Positions 10,994 through 22,737 are shown, numbered from the stretch's first letter. The stretch: 64,000 nucleotides of DNA from an uncultured Clostridia bacterium (GCA_947632035.1 CANRNR010000003.1:43906-107905); one strand, 5' to 3'. Program-made: numbers and translations. Notes: generated from the sequence alone by a model not told the origin.

Positions 10994-13696
10994 TTATAGC
11001 CATTCTCCATACTTTTTAATATATTCTTTCTTTACAATAGTTGCGATAAAGCAATATAAAATAGGGACGCCTAATATTATCATAAAAATATATTTGATTG
11101 GTATTGCTGTTAGTCCAATTAAAGCTCCTAGTGGTGTAAATGGTATAATAATTGCTACTATGCTTAAAATTATAGAGGTTGCATAAACCACTTTTGAACT
11201 ATTACTTTGAATGAATGGCGTTTTTGCAGTTCTAATTATATGCAAGCCTACTAAGTTTGAAACTACACCATATGAAAACCATATACTTTGGAATATTGCT
11301 GCTTCCCTAATTCCAAATAAAAACCATAAACTGCTAAAAATAAGTAAGTCAAATGCTGAGCTTGTAGGTCCCATCCATAACATAAACCTTTTTAAATCTT
11401 TCATGCTCCATCTTTTTGGCTTTTGTAAATATTCTTTGTCAACATTATCATAAGGAAGTGATAATTGACCAATATCATAAAGTAAGCTTTGCACTAAAAG
11501 TTGAATTGGTGTAATTGGGAAAAATGGTAGGAAAATACTTGCTATTAAAATTGATAAAACCTCTCCAAAGTTAAAGCTAACTGCCATTTTAATATATTTT
11601 AGTAGGTTACCAAATGTTTTTCTTCCTTCTATTACTCCTTCTGTTAGAACATTCAAATTCTTTTTAAGCAAAATTATATCTGCTGTTTCTTTTGTAATAT
11701 CAACAGCTGTATCTACTGAAATTCCTACCTCTGCATTTTTAATTGATGGCGCGTCATTTATTCCATCTCCCATATAGCCTACGACATTTCCCTGCTCTTT
11801 TAATACACGAACAATTCTAGCTTTTTGAATTGGTGAAAGTTTGGCATATACATTTGTAGTTCTTAGAAGCCTTGCAAGTGCAATGTCTGATAGCTTGTCT
11901 ATTTTATTTCCTAATACAATTTTATCTGTATTTATATTAACTTTTTCGCAAATCGCTTTTGTTACATATTCGTTGTCTCCTGTAAGTACAATTACTCTAA
12001 TGCCATCATTATTTAATCTTTCAATTTCTTCTCTTGCACTCTTTTTAGGTGGATCTAAAAATCCAACAAAGCCAACTAATATCATTTTTTCTTCTTCTTT
12101 TACCGTATAACCTGAAATCTCTTTTTTTGTTTTTCTTTCGCTCTCTAAAAGTTCATTCTCATTTTTAGTATTTGAAGTTTCTTCTTTATTACTTGAAAGT
12201 TTTGATGAGATTTCTTTTTTACAAACCGCAAGTACTCTTAAACCCTGTTCATTTAAGGCTTTTGCAATTTCTTTTACTTTTTGCCTTTTCTCCAAAGTAA
12301 AGTCTGATACTTTTCCATCTTCTTCTACTTGTTTGCAAATGCTTAAAATTTCTTCTACTGCACCTTTTGTAATCATTTGCACCTTTTTATCTTCATCTTC
12401 TAAAATTACTGAAAGTCTTCTTCTTGAAAAATCAAATGGTATTTCATCTATCTTTTTATATTTCTTAGCATATGCTATTAAGCCATTTTCTTCTATTCTT
12501 TTAATTATTGCTTCATCTATATTTCCTTTTAAACCTGTTTGAAAATATGAATTTAAAAATGCTGTTTTTAAAATATTTTCGTCGTCTTCTCCTTTTAAGT
12601 TCAAATATTTTTCAAGTACGATTTTATCTTCTGTTAAAGTTCCTGTTTTGTCAGTACACAAAATATTCATTGCTCCAAATGACTGTATGCTGTCTAACTT
12701 TTTTACAATGGTTTTCTTTTTAGACATGGCAGTTGCACCTTTTGCTAAGCTTGAAGATAGTATAACTGGAAGTAATAATGGTGTAATTCCTATGGCTATT
12801 GCAACTGCAAATGTAAATGCTGTTAGGCTTCCATGCTTAAATACATTTATGAAAAATGTTATTGGAATTAAAACTATCATAAATCTAATAAGCAAATTAC
12901 TAATACTTTCAATTCCTTTTTCAAAGCTGGTTTTAGGTTTTCCTTGCTCTATGCTTTCTGCAATCTTTCCAAAATAAGTATTATCTGCAGTTTGAAAAAC
13001 TACACCTTTTCCAGTACCACTCATTACATTTGTACCCATGAAACAAATAGTATCTAAATCTGTAATATCTTCTATCTTTTTTAAACTTTTATTTTCCGTT
13101 ACTGCTACTTTTTTTACTGCATCAGATTCACCTGTAAGAGATGACTGAACTACATACAAATCTTTTTGCTCTACTATTTTTAAGTCTGCTGGAATTAAAT
13201 CACCTGCTGATAATATAACAACATCTCCTACTGTAATTTCGTCTAAATATACTCTTTGCTCTTTTCCATCACGAAGAACTGTGGACTTTACTGCTACCAG
13301 CTTCTTTAATTTTTCTGCTGCTTTATTTGAACGAAACACTTCAAAAAACTCTAAGAAAGTACTTATTATTATAAGTGCTATTACGACAGCTATATTTGCA
13401 TAGCTTGGCACTTCTTGCAAAATTACATCTGTATATACTAACACTAATGCAATTCCTACTAATATAAGGTTAAAAGCATTTAAAAAGCTTTCCCATAAAT
13501 AGTTATACCACTTTTTTGGTTTTGCTTGTTTTATTTCATTTTTCCCGTATTTTGCTTGAGACTTTAATACTTGTTTATAAGTAAGACCTTTTTCAATTTC
13601 TACTTTGTTCTTTTCTAAAAATGTTCTCACATCTTCCATGCAAATTTCGCCATATGTTTTTTGAATATCTATTTCTTCTAATTTTTCTTTGTTCAT
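10994..13696 (-). CDS. P-type ATPase (Mg2+ transport MgtA-like cation ATPase)
   Basis: DKTGTLTEDKIVLE, GDNEYVTKAIC, GYMGDGINDAPSIKNAEVGISVDTAVDITKETADIILL. Confidence 0.9.
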   Translation of the reverse strand: MNKEKLEEIDIQKTYGEICMEDVRTFLEKNKVEIEKGLTYKQVLKSQAKYGKNEIKQAKPKKWYNYLWESFLNAFNLILVGIALVLVYTDVILQEVPSYANIAVVIALIIISTFLEFFEVFRSNKAAEKLKKLVAVKSTVLRDGKEQRVYLDEITVGDVVILSAGDLIPADLKIVEQKDLYVVQSSLTGESDAVKKVAVTENKSLKKIEDITDLDTICFMGTNVMSGTGKGVVFQTADNTYFGKIAESIEQGKPKTSFEKGIESISNLLIRFMIVLIPITFFINVFKHGSLTAFTFAVAIAIGITPLLLPVILSSSLAKGATAMSKKKTIVKKLDSIQSFGAMNILCTDKTGTLTEDKIVLEKYLNLKGEDDENILKTAFLNSYFQTGLKGNIDEAIIKRIEENGLIAYAKKYKKIDEIPFDFSRRRLSVILEDEDKKVQMITKGAVEEILSICKQVEEDGKVSDFTLEKRQKVKEIAKALNEQGLRVLAVCKKEISSKLSSNKEETSNTKNENELLESERKTKKEISGYTVKEEEKMILVGFVGFLDPPKKSAREEIERLNNDGIRVIVLTGDNEYVTKAICEKVNINTDKIVLGNKIDKLSDIALARLLRTTNVYAKLSPIQKARIVRVLKEQGNVVGYMGDGINDAPSIKNAEVGISVDTAVDITKETADIILLKKNLNVLTEGVIEGRKTFGNLLKYIKMAVSFNFGEVLSILIASIFLPFFPITPIQLLVQSLLYDIGQLSLPYDNVDKEYLQKPKRWSMKDLKRFMLWMGPTSSAFDLLIFSSLWFLFGIREAAIFQSIWFSYGVVSNLVGLHIIRTAKTPFIQSNSSKVVYATSIILSIVAIIIPFTPLGALIGLTAIPIKYIFMIILGVPILYCFIATIVKKEYIKKYGEWL

Positions 13697-14041
13697 ATCT
13701 CATTCTGAGTTTTACTTTTATTATTAAAACTCAAACTTTCTCCCCTTTCGTATTATATGTAAAATTCTTATCTTTCGTATTATATTAAAAATTTGGATAT
13801 AAGCTTAATTTTTTTACAATGTTTTTTCTTATTATACACTAATTTTTCTTTTTCAAAACATTTTTATTTTAAATTTTTACATATTTTGATACATACTTTT
13901 AATTTCAAAAATTGTATTTAATTTTTCACTTGATGATTTTATAGACTCTTCAAGATTTTTTCAAGTATAGCTTGTCATAAAAACCTTTTTTAAGCATAAA
14001 TATTAAAATAAAAATTGCTTAAGAAAGGTTTTAATTTTTAA

Positions 14042-15169
14042 ATGGTTATTGTATATTCTCTAAAAAGAAATGCGCTTTCAATTATTTTTTGCATATTTTG
14101 CATTTGCCTAATTCTTTTTTCAAATGCTAATTTTTTGGCAGCAGGAAATGGACTTTATTTGTGGGCAACTGCTGTTGTACCCTCTTTGTTTCCGTTTTTT
14201 GTTGCAACAGAATTATTAAGTAATACCAGCCTTATTCCGTTTCTTGGAAAATATTTAAGCCCTATTATGAGACCTCTTTTTGGTGTTCCTGGTGAAGCAG
14301 CTTTTGCTTTTTTAATGGGTATGATTAGTGGCTACCCTGTTGGTGCTAAAATTGTAGCTAATTTTAAGGAAAATGGAATTTGTACTGAGGAAGAAGCTGA
14401 AAGAATGCTTGCCTTTACTAACAATTCCGGTCCTTTATTTATCATTGGTACTGTTGGTGTTAGTTTGTTTGGAAATAGTTTAGTAGGAATTCTGCTTTTT
14501 GTAACACATATTTTGGCGTGCATTACTGTTGGGATTGTACTTAATATTTATTCTAAAATGAAAGATAAAAAGGCTAACCATTATTCTGGAAACTCTTACT
14601 CTGGAACTTATCAAGAAAAAAATTCAAATTTTAGCTTAAATACTTATAATAGAAATAAAAAATCTAATAATACCTCAGTTTCAGAAAAAGAAGACAACTT
14701 TGTTACATTTTCTTCTTTAGGAGAAGTTTTAGGGAAAAGCATTATGAGTGCAATTCACACTACTCTTTTGATTGGTGGCTTCGTTGTTATCTTTTCCGTT
14801 GTGCTTTCTATTCTATCACAAAGCCATGTGCTAGATTATTGTAGTAATATTTTAAGCCCAATTTTATCAATATTACATATTCCTACTGACTTTGCAAGAC
14901 CTATTTTATCTGGAATAATTGAGCTTACAAATGGTGTTAATTTAGTTTCTAATGTAAACATTAAAGCTATTTCTATTAACATTGTTATATGTGCATTTTT
15001 ACTAGGTTTTGGTGGATTTTCTGTTTTACTACAAGTTCTTAGCATTATAAGTAAATCGCATATATCTATTCGTAAATACTTTATAGGTAAATTGCTTCAA
15101 GGCGTATTTGCTACTTGTTACACTCTACTTGCACTTGAGTTTATTCCTATTTTTCAATTTAATTTGTAG
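14042..15169 (+). CDS. ylbJ: Sporulation integral membrane protein YlbJ-like
   Basis: GLYLWATAVVPSLFPFFVATELL, MGMISGYPVGAKIVANF nucleoside-recognition/YlbJ pattern. Confidence 0.8.
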   Translation: MVIVYSLKRNALSIIFCIFCICLILFSNANFLAAGNGLYLWATAVVPSLFPFFVATELLSNTSLIPFLGKYLSPIMRPLFGVPGEAAFAFLMGMISGYPVGAKIVANFKENGICTEEEAERMLAFTNNSGPLFIIGTVGVSLFGNSLVGILLFVTHILACITVGIVLNIYSKMKDKKANHYSGNSYSGTYQEKNSNFSLNTYNRNKKSNNTSVSEKEDNFVTFSSLGEVLGKSIMSAIHTTLLIGGFVVIFSVVLSILSQSHVLDYCSNILSPILSILHIPTDFARPILSGIIELTNGVNLVSNVNIKAISINIVICAFLLGFGGFSVLLQVLSIISKSHISIRKYFIGKLLQGVFATCYTLLALEFIPIFQFNL

Positions 15170-15344
15170 GATTATATGCACTTTATTTTAGGTAAAATTT
15201 ATTGTTTGAATTACTACATTTAGACATATTTTTTCTCTTACAGAATACAATAAAACAAAGATATATAACAATATACTTCAAAATTTTAGTTATTAATTAT
15301 AATCAATTTATTATTTCACAAAAAAATTTAAGGAGGCTTCAAAA

Positions 15345-15566
15345 TTGGATAAGAATGATGCAAATTTTAACTTTTCTCCATTTATGAATTATGATATGGG
15401 ATTTGACCCTTCAATGGCTGATAGTTCTATGTTTAACCCTGTTATGCAATACGAACAAGCATATATGTATTACAGGTATTTGACACAACAATTAGAGTAT
15501 AAAATTAAATGTAAAGAATATGAAAAATTATCTGGAAATACTAGAAGTGATAGAAGGGTTGAATAA
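15345..15566 (+). CDS. Small protein of unknown function (TTG start)
   Basis: aaggaggcttcaaaattg: strong RBS before TTG; terminator hairpin gcactctattattagagtg follows. Confidence 0.6.
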   Translation: MDKNDANFNFSPFMNYDMGFDPSMADSSMFNPVMQYEQAYMYYRYLTQQLEYKIKCKEYEKLSGNTRSDRRVE

Positions 15567-15621
15567 AAAAGCACTCTATTATTAGAGTGTTTTTTAGTAC
15601 TATTCACATAAATAGCTATAA

Positions 15622-17211
15622 TTATATTTCCTTTTGTAAATTTTCTTTTGAAACTTCCCTTTCTCGTGAATGTAAAATAGATTCACTTATTGCAATTGAC
15701 ATAAACTTATTATATGCCTTCATTTTACTATCATCATCTTTAAATTCATCAGGAACTAGAACAGCTTGCAAATCTTCTACTGCCTTTCGCTCTTCTTCTG
15801 AAGCTTCTTTTGGAATATTAAATATTGTATCTTTATTATCTTTATTGCAATCAAATATTGTTATTTCACACAATTTTTTCATAATATCTTTATATACCGG
15901 AGAAATATTAAATCCATTATTCTCCATTTCTCTTAAAAAAAAGTCCATTTGCTTACCATTTGCTTTTATTGATTGTGGTTCTTTATCATCTACTATCTTA
16001 CTCTTTTCAACAAGATAAGAAGGAATATCTCCCAAACCACTATAAACTTGATTTTTAATGTCTTCTGGATTGGTAATTAAATAATTATTTCTTAACAGCT
16101 TACTTAATGATACTATTTGATTTATAAATCCTAAAGTATTCTCATCTTCATAAAAATATGTGAAAGTATGTGGTGCTGTCTTAATTCCTTCCTTTGACAT
16201 TAGTTTATAAAATTGCTTGTTACTTTCGTCATCTGACCACTCCCACATACCAACATTTTCAGCACGGTATCCTAATTGGGTTAAAAATGGTTGTGAAAAT
16301 CCTTTTACATTTTCTCCTTCATAACCTAAGACATGCACTTTTGGATTAAAAATTTTTAATTGTTCAACTTCATTTTTTGGACATAAAATCCATGTATTCT
16401 CTGATAATTCTATACTTCCTCGTGTAAAAGTATCCATAGGTGCTGCACGACCAATTTTTTCATTAGGTATATCATCAAATGGAATTAAAACGGCATATTT
16501 GCAATCATCCCAAGAACCACGAATATGTGATGCCACCTCATCATTCATAGCCATATGAACAGTATCTCGTGCTGATTTAAAAGAGTACTCATATTGAACT
16601 CCATTTATAGTAATATTTTCTTTGTATTCTACATTAGAATCTTTTGCTGACTTTATCATATTAGATGTTGGTACATATCTGGTTTTATGAACACCTATTA
16701 ATGATGACTTTGAAGAATAATCCCTTGGATGTGAAAATATACTTTTATCAGATTCAGAAAGTACAGGTTGGATTCCGTTACTCTCTAAAATTTTTACCGC
16801 TTCTGCAGGTGTAATTCCTGTCTCATAAAGCGTTTTTGCATTTTCTATTAAACTTATTTTTTGTTTAATTTCTGTAAGTTTATCATTTATTCCTGATGCT
16901 TCTAATTCATGTTCAACCTTTTCACTTTCTTCTTGTAATTCGCTTTTAGCATCACTAATTAATTTTGGAAGTTCAGAAAGTCTTTTAGATTGTGCTTTGA
17001 ATTTTTTATAATCTTTTCTTCTTGTAACCCATTTTTCAAAAAAAGAAAAATTATCTCTTACAGTTATTCCATCTGATTGTTCCCACTCAAGTTCAAATAA
17101 TTTACTACGTAGTGTATGTAGCCTATTTTTAATGTTATTTTCTTTTTCTTCATATTGTAATTTCTGATTATTTAATTCTTCTAATTTTATTTTTTTAACT
17201 TCATCTATCAT
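15622..17211 (-). CDS. Uncharacterised 529-aa protein with N-terminal coiled coil
   Basis: Long ORF; LEELNNQKLQYEEKENNIKNRL... no family recognised. Confidence 0.7.
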   Translation of the reverse strand: MIDEVKKIKLEELNNQKLQYEEKENNIKNRLHTLRSKLFELEWEQSDGITVRDNFSFFEKWVTRRKDYKKFKAQSKRLSELPKLISDAKSELQEESEKVEHELEASGINDKLTEIKQKISLIENAKTLYETGITPAEAVKILESNGIQPVLSESDKSIFSHPRDYSSKSSLIGVHKTRYVPTSNMIKSAKDSNVEYKENITINGVQYEYSFKSARDTVHMAMNDEVASHIRGSWDDCKYAVLIPFDDIPNEKIGRAAPMDTFTRGSIELSENTWILCPKNEVEQLKIFNPKVHVLGYEGENVKGFSQPFLTQLGYRAENVGMWEWSDDESNKQFYKLMSKEGIKTAPHTFTYFYEDENTLGFINQIVSLSKLLRNNYLITNPEDIKNQVYSGLGDIPSYLVEKSKIVDDKEPQSIKANGKQMDFFLREMENNGFNISPVYKDIMKKLCEITIFDCNKDNKDTIFNIPKEASEEERKAVEDLQAVLVPDEFKDDDSKMKAYNKFMSIAISESILHSREREVSKENLQKEI

Positions 17212-17223
17212 TTTTTATTTTCC

Positions 17224-17652
17224 TTAATCACTTATATATTTTATATTAATATTATAAATTCCTTTTAATTTTAAAGGATTTCTTAATATTATTCCAAATT
17301 TTTGGTAACAAGCAACTTCTTCAACATATATTTCTTTTATATAGTCATAAATGTTACCTAATATAGCATTTTCGTCTGTAAATTTTAAGTTTCTATATGG
17401 ATTTAAACTTAAATCTAATTTATTATAACCTTTTACATTTGGAATATAATCTGCCATTGTTTTTTGCTTTTGGAATATAATTAAATATTCTAACCTTCTA
17501 TCATATCTTATATTAAAGTGTATTACTATTTCATTCTCTTTTCTTTCTTCTATAAAATAGCATTTTAAATTTTTTCCAAAATCATCACGAAATTTTAATG
17601 CACCTTTTTTTAGAATTTCTATTATTTTATCCACACTTTCTTGTTCATCCAT
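17224..17652 (-). CDS. Uncharacterised protein, co-directional with 15622..17211
   Basis: 142-aa ORF 12 bp upstream of the 529-aa gene. Confidence 0.6.
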   Translation of the reverse strand: MDEQESVDKIIEILKKGALKFRDDFGKNLKCYFIEERKENEIVIHFNIRYDRRLEYLIIFQKQKTMADYIPNVKGYNKLDLSLNPYRNLKFTDENAILGNIYDYIKEIYVEEVACYQKFGIILRNPLKLKGIYNINIKYISD

Positions 17653-17808
17653 TAGTTTTTTTCTCCCTTAAATAAATCATTTACATTATATCTTTTTATA
17701 TATTTTTTTACAATAATTATTTAAAGTTTTATTCATTTTACATTAATGTATTCTAAACATTATAATATAATTTTTAAATGTAGTGCATATTAAAAATAAA
17801 ACTAAAAA

Positions 17809-17835
17809 AATACCATTCTTTTTCAGAATGGTATT
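17809..17835 (-). terminator. Intrinsic terminator downstream of tRNA
   Basis: aataccattctttttcagaatggtatt with T-tract on minus strand. Confidence 0.8.
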
Positions 17836-17871
17836 TGCATCTATCTGTTCTATTTTTGAATAGATACGTTT

Positions 17872-17948
17872 TGGTAGCGACGATGTGGATCGAACACATG
17901 ACCTATCGGGTATGAACCGATCGCTCTAGCCAGCTGAGCTACGTCGCC
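17872..17948 (-). tRNA. tRNA-Met (CAT anticodon), CCA encoded
   Basis: GGCGACGTAGCTCAGCTGGCTAGAGCGATCGGTTCATACCCGATAGGTCATGTGTTCGATCCACATCGTCGCTACCA; anticodon loop TTCATAC. Confidence 0.93.
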
Positions 17949-18060
17949 ATATTTTTTAGATTTAAGACGCTTATTATTATATTATGTGTTTTATAGTTTG
18001 TCAAGAGAAATAAAAGAAAAAAGCTAAAATAGCTTTTTCTTTTATTTTTTACTTTATTAT

Positions 18061-18330
18061 TTATCTAGTCTTTTCTTCTTTTTCAGGTTCTACTTTAGAT
18101 TTACTATCTTCTACAGCTTTTTCTACATCTGTTTCTACTTTTTGAATGTCAATACCAGACTTTCCACCTTTTCCAGCTTTATTACTTGTAGGTTTTTCAA
18201 ATTTAACTTCTAAGTCTTCAACTCTTTTTAAAGACTCTTCTAATTCTGGCATATCACTTATATTTTTTTCTTCTACATCTGGTCCTAAAGTTACAAACCA
18301 AAAATGTAATATTTTTTCTTTAATACTCAT
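18061..18330 (-). CDS. Small charged protein, unknown
   Basis: 89-aa ORF rich in K/E. Confidence 0.5.
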   Translation of the reverse strand: MSIKEKILHFWFVTLGPDVEEKNISDMPELEESLKRVEDLEVKFEKPTSNKAGKGGKSGIDIQKVETDVEKAVEDSKSKVEPEKEEKTR

Positions 18331-18452
18331 AATTTTCTTCTTAAAATTTCCTTCCTTAATTTTAAGAAAAACTCACCTCCATAGGTTTATTTTTCTAAAC
18401 ACGTATTTATTATACCACATTTAATAGGAAAAATCAAGTATTTTATGTTAAT

Positions 18453-19901
18453 TTAGTTCATATAATCCTTTAATTTCTTACTTCTGCTTGGATGCCTTAA
18501 TTTTCTTAGGGCTTTTGCTTCGATTTGTCTAATTCTTTCACGAGTTACCATGAACTCTCTACCTACTTCTTCTAGTGTTCTTGCTTTTCCATCTTCTAAT
18601 CCAAATCTTAATTTTAATACTTTTGCTTCTCTTGCTGTTAAAGTGTTCATAACTTCTTCTAATTGTTCACGAAGCAAAGTGTATGCTGCTGAGTCTTGTG
18701 GTGCAGGGCTGTCCTCATCTTGTATAAAATCTCCTAAGTGGCTGTCATCTTCTTCACCTATTGGTGTTTCTAGTGATACTGGGTCTTGTGCTATTTTTTG
18801 AATTTCTGTTACTTTATCTACTGGAATTTCCATTTCTGCAGCTATTTCTTCTACACTAGGCTCACGACCATTTTGTTGTAATAAATGTCTTGATACTCTA
18901 ATTAATTTATTTATAGTTTCTACCATATGAACTGGTATACGAATTGTTCTAGCTTGATCTGCGATTGCTCTTGTTATAGCTTGTCTAATCCACCATGTTG
19001 CATAAGTACTGAATTTGTATCCTTTTGTATAATCAAATTTTTCAACTGCTTTAATTAATCCCATGTTTCCTTCTTGAATAAGGTCTAAGAATAGCATTCC
19101 TCTACCTACATATTTTTTTGCAATACTTACTACTAATCTTAAGTTTGATTCTGTTAATTTCTTTTTTGCAGCTTCATTACCTTCTAAAATTTGTTTTGCT
19201 AAATCCAATTCCTCATCATATGTTAATAAAGATATTTTTCCAATTTCTCTTAAATACATTCTAACTGGGTCATCAAGGCTAACACCTTCAATATTAGTTA
19301 AGTCGATTTCCTCTAATTTAATGTCTTCTACATCTTGTAAATCTTCTAAATCTGGCTCCATATCACCATCATCGTCTTTTAGTGTATCCATTCCTAAATC
19401 TTCAAAAGCATCAAATACTCTATCTATTTGTTCTGGGTTAGTATCTTCTAATTCATTTGCTAATTCTCCATAAGTAATTTTTCCATTTTCTTTTGCCATT
19501 TTTAGAATCTTTTCAACTTTTTCCTTACTAACATCATCTAATTTATTTATTTTTTCTTGTTTTTCTTCCCCATCGTTTTCGCTAGCTTGCTTACTTTCGT
19601 TAGGATTTTCTTCATCCTTTTCACTACTATTGCTTTTTATATCATTTTCACTTTTTTCAACTTTTGGGCTTTTTTGAGCTTCATTGTCTTTTTTCTTTTT
19701 ATCTTCTTTTACCTCATCTTTTTTGTTTTCTGCCTTTTTGTCTTCTTTTACTTCTTCTTTTTTATTTTCTACTTTTATTTCTTTCTCTTTCTTGGCTTTT
19801 TTCTTATCTTGTTCTTTTTCGTTTACTTGTTCTTCTTTATTATTTTTAAGTTTTCCGTCCTTTTTTTCTTCTATTGGACTATCTGTTTCTGTTTTTTTCA
19901 T
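18453..19901 (-). CDS. rpoD: Primary sigma factor RpoD/SigA with long charged N-terminal extension
   Basis: [97 protein letters not shown]. Confidence 0.97.
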   Translation of the reverse strand: MKKTETDSPIEEKKDGKLKNNKEEQVNEKEQDKKKAKKEKEIKVENKKEEVKEDKKAENKKDEVKEDKKKKDNEAQKSPKVEKSENDIKSNSSEKDEENPNESKQASENDGEEKQEKINKLDDVSKEKVEKILKMAKENGKITYGELANELEDTNPEQIDRVFDAFEDLGMDTLKDDDGDMEPDLEDLQDVEDIKLEEIDLTNIEGVSLDDPVRMYLREIGKISLLTYDEELDLAKQILEGNEAAKKKLTESNLRLVVSIAKKYVGRGMLFLDLIQEGNMGLIKAVEKFDYTKGYKFSTYATWWIRQAITRAIADQARTIRIPVHMVETINKLIRVSRHLLQQNGREPSVEEIAAEMEIPVDKVTEIQKIAQDPVSLETPIGEEDDSHLGDFIQDEDSPAPQDSAAYTLLREQLEEVMNTLTAREAKVLKLRFGLEDGKARTLEEVGREFMVTRERIRQIEAKALRKLRHPSRSKKLKDYMN

Positions 19902-19971
19902 TTTTGAAACCCCCTATTTATTTTGGCGTTTTTTATTTTTTTGCAATCTCTTTACAAAATTTTAATATTTT

Positions 19972-21768
19972 CTACTTAATTTTAGCTAGCTTTAAAATAA
20001 TTGTGTTAAGCTCATTTTCTAGCTCTTTCATCTCATCTGCCCCTAATCCTAAGTTACTATCATCTAACTTCTTTAGTATTTCATTTCTTCTTGCAACTAA
20101 TTTTTCTTTTTCATAAATACTGCTTAAATCTTCTAATGCTTTGTTTACATCAGATATTTCAAAATCATATGCCATAATTTCTGTAATGTGACTAATAATT
20201 TTTTCGTCACCATTAAACCAATCTAATATATTATTAGTATTAATATTTCCTTTTTCTAATTCTTCATACAATTTTTTTAAAATTTGCTGATTTAGCTCAT
20301 ATTTTAAGTTTTCTGGTTTTATTATATCCTTTAATTTTTCATAAGTAATATCTGAATTATTTATTAGCAAGTAAATTACCATGTTTTCTCTTTTTAAAAT
20401 GTCTTTTGAAATTTCTTTTTCTTCCTGTTTTGGTGCTTGCATTGTGGCAACTTTCTTTTCTAGTTTTTTTGCACCTTGACTGCTACTATACATTAGCTTA
20501 TTTACTTCTGCTTGTATTGCTTCTTTTGAGATTTTGTACTCTTTTGATATTTTATCAATATATATTTCTCTTTCCATTTGATTAGATATTTTGGAAAGAA
20601 TTTTTGCAATTTCATTTAAAAATTTTATTTTGTCATTAGTATTTTCTAAGTCTAAGTCCTTTTTTAAAACTTTTACTTTAAATTCTACTAATGAAATGCT
20701 ATTGTCTACACATTTTTGAAATCTTTCAGGGCCATATTTTATAACATATTCGTCTGGATCCTTTGCTCCTTCTATTTGTAAAACTCTAATGTCGCATCCT
20801 AAATTTTGTAAAATTTCCATTCCTCTTAGGATAGCTGCTTGTCCAGCTCCATCTGCGTCATAGCCTAATATTACTTGTTCACTATGCCTTCTAAGTAACC
20901 TTCCTTGTGCTTCTGTCATTGCAGTACCTAAGGATGCTACAACATTTGTAATTCCTCTTTGATAAAGTGAAATTGCATCCATATAACCTTCTACAATGAT
21001 GATTTTTTTTGTATCATATTTTTTGGCAACATTTAGTCCAAATAAATTTCTGCCTTTGCTGTATACTATATTTTCTGGTGAATTTATATATTTAGGTTTA
21101 CTATCATCTAGCACTCTTCCACCAAAAGCTATTACTCTTTCTCTTACATCTTGAATTGGAAACATTAGTCTCTTTCTAAAGCTATCAAAAAATTTGCCTT
21201 CTGGTGATTTTTTGATTAAACTTGATGCTAACATTTCTTCTTCCGTATATCCTTTTGATTTTAACAAGTTATATAACTCGTCATAATTTCCAGCATACCC
21301 TATTAAAAAGGCTTTTAAGGTACGATTGTCTAATTTCCTTTTTTTTATGTATTCTTGTGCAGTTTTTGAACTCGGCTTATATAAATTTTCATGGTAAAAT
21401 TGTGCTGCAATTTGGTTTATTTCATATACTTTAGATTTTAGTCTTGATGTTTTTTCATCTTCTCCACTATCTAATGTTGGTAATTCAATACCTACTCTAT
21501 TTGCTAACATTTCTAAAGTATCTTTAAAATCTAAACCTTCTATTTTACTTACAAAGTGAATTACATTTCCACCTGCACCACAACCGAAACAATGAAAGAT
21601 TTGCTTATCTGGAGAAACAGAAAAAGAAGGAGACTTCTCTTTATGAAATGGACATAATCCGAAGAAATTTCTCCCACTTCTTTTTAGAGTAACATAGCCT
21701 GAAATTACTTCTACTATATCATTGTTTGCTCTAATTTCTTCAATTAACTCTTCGCTGTACCTTACCAA
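19972..21768 (-). CDS. dnaG: DNA primase
   Basis: CPFHKEKSPSFSVSPDKQIFHCFGCGAGGNVIHF zinc-binding domain; TOPRIM IIVEGYMDAISLYQRG. Confidence 0.97.
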   Translation of the reverse strand: MVRYSEELIEEIRANNDIVEVISGYVTLKRSGRNFFGLCPFHKEKSPSFSVSPDKQIFHCFGCGAGGNVIHFVSKIEGLDFKDTLEMLANRVGIELPTLDSGEDEKTSRLKSKVYEINQIAAQFYHENLYKPSSKTAQEYIKKRKLDNRTLKAFLIGYAGNYDELYNLLKSKGYTEEEMLASSLIKKSPEGKFFDSFRKRLMFPIQDVRERVIAFGGRVLDDSKPKYINSPENIVYSKGRNLFGLNVAKKYDTKKIIIVEGYMDAISLYQRGITNVVASLGTAMTEAQGRLLRRHSEQVILGYDADGAGQAAILRGMEILQNLGCDIRVLQIEGAKDPDEYVIKYGPERFQKCVDNSISLVEFKVKVLKKDLDLENTNDKIKFLNEIAKILSKISNQMEREIYIDKISKEYKISKEAIQAEVNKLMYSSSQGAKKLEKKVATMQAPKQEEKEISKDILKRENMVIYLLINNSDITYEKLKDIIKPENLKYELNQQILKKLYEELEKGNINTNNILDWFNGDEKIISHITEIMAYDFEISDVNKALEDLSSIYEKEKLVARRNEILKKLDDSNLGLGADEMKELENELNTIILKLAKIK

Positions 21769-21992
21769 TTTTTACTACCTTTCTATTTGCTTATATATAT
21801 TATTCGACATAAAGTGGATAAATCCTTCATACCTTTATGACAATAATACAAATTAAGACAAAAAAATAGTGATTCTTCTGCATGTTATAACTGCTTTGAA
21901 TTCACTATTTTTATGTAATTTTATCTTTACAAATTTTAATATACTAAGTTTTTAATAAATATCAAATTTGCTTTTTCAATAGTTTATTAAAT

Positions 21993-22556
21993 TTAGTTTT
22001 CTTCATCAAATGGAATAAATTTATTAACCACATTTGTATTTAAGTCTATTTGATCATGTGGTGCTCTATATTCATCAAAAGATAAGTTGATTTTATTTTC
22101 TATTAAAGCTTCAACTTCATCTTGTGATGCATGTTCTGCTAAAACAAGTTCACTTATTAAAATTTGCTTTGCATTAGAAAGCATTTTCTTTTCACCTGTT
22201 GATAGACCTTTTTCTTTTTGTTTAAAGCTTAAATTTCTAACAACATCAGCTACTTCATAAATACTTCCACTCTTCATTTTTTCCATATTGTCTCTATATC
22301 TTTTATTCCAATTTTGAGCCATTTGTGTTTCATCTTCACCCAAGATTGAAATTACTTTCTCAGCTTCTTCTTTACCTATTACATTTCTAACACCAATTTG
22401 CTCTGCTTTACTTGTTGGCACCATTACTTTTACTTCCCCTGGCATTTTAATAACATAATAAGCTTGGTTCTCTCCTAAAATATTTTTTTCTTCTATGCTA
22501 TCAATTGTACCTGCTCCATGCATTGGATATACAATTTTGTCACCTACATTAAACAT
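21993..22556 (-). CDS. CarD/CdnL-family transcriptional regulator
   Basis: MFNVGDKIVYPMHGAGTIDSIEEKNILGENQAYYVIKMP. Confidence 0.9.
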   Translation of the reverse strand: MFNVGDKIVYPMHGAGTIDSIEEKNILGENQAYYVIKMPGEVKVMVPTSKAEQIGVRNVIGKEEAEKVISILGEDETQMAQNWNKRYRDNMEKMKSGSIYEVADVVRNLSFKQKEKGLSTGEKKMLSNAKQILISELVLAEHASQDEVEALIENKINLSFDEYRAPHDQIDLNTNVVNKFIPFDEEN

Positions 22557-22737
22557 GTAAGCCCTCCTTTCCAGATTTGTAATTATCCTCTTTAGTTAAA
22601 GAAAGGTGGTTACTTTTTTCCCCAACCACAAATCTATTATACTACAAAAAATGGCAAAAGTCAAAACTTTTACCATTTATTTTTAAAAAATTTTTTGTTT
22701 CGTATAATCATTTATCTTCTTAAAAATTTTGTTGTAT

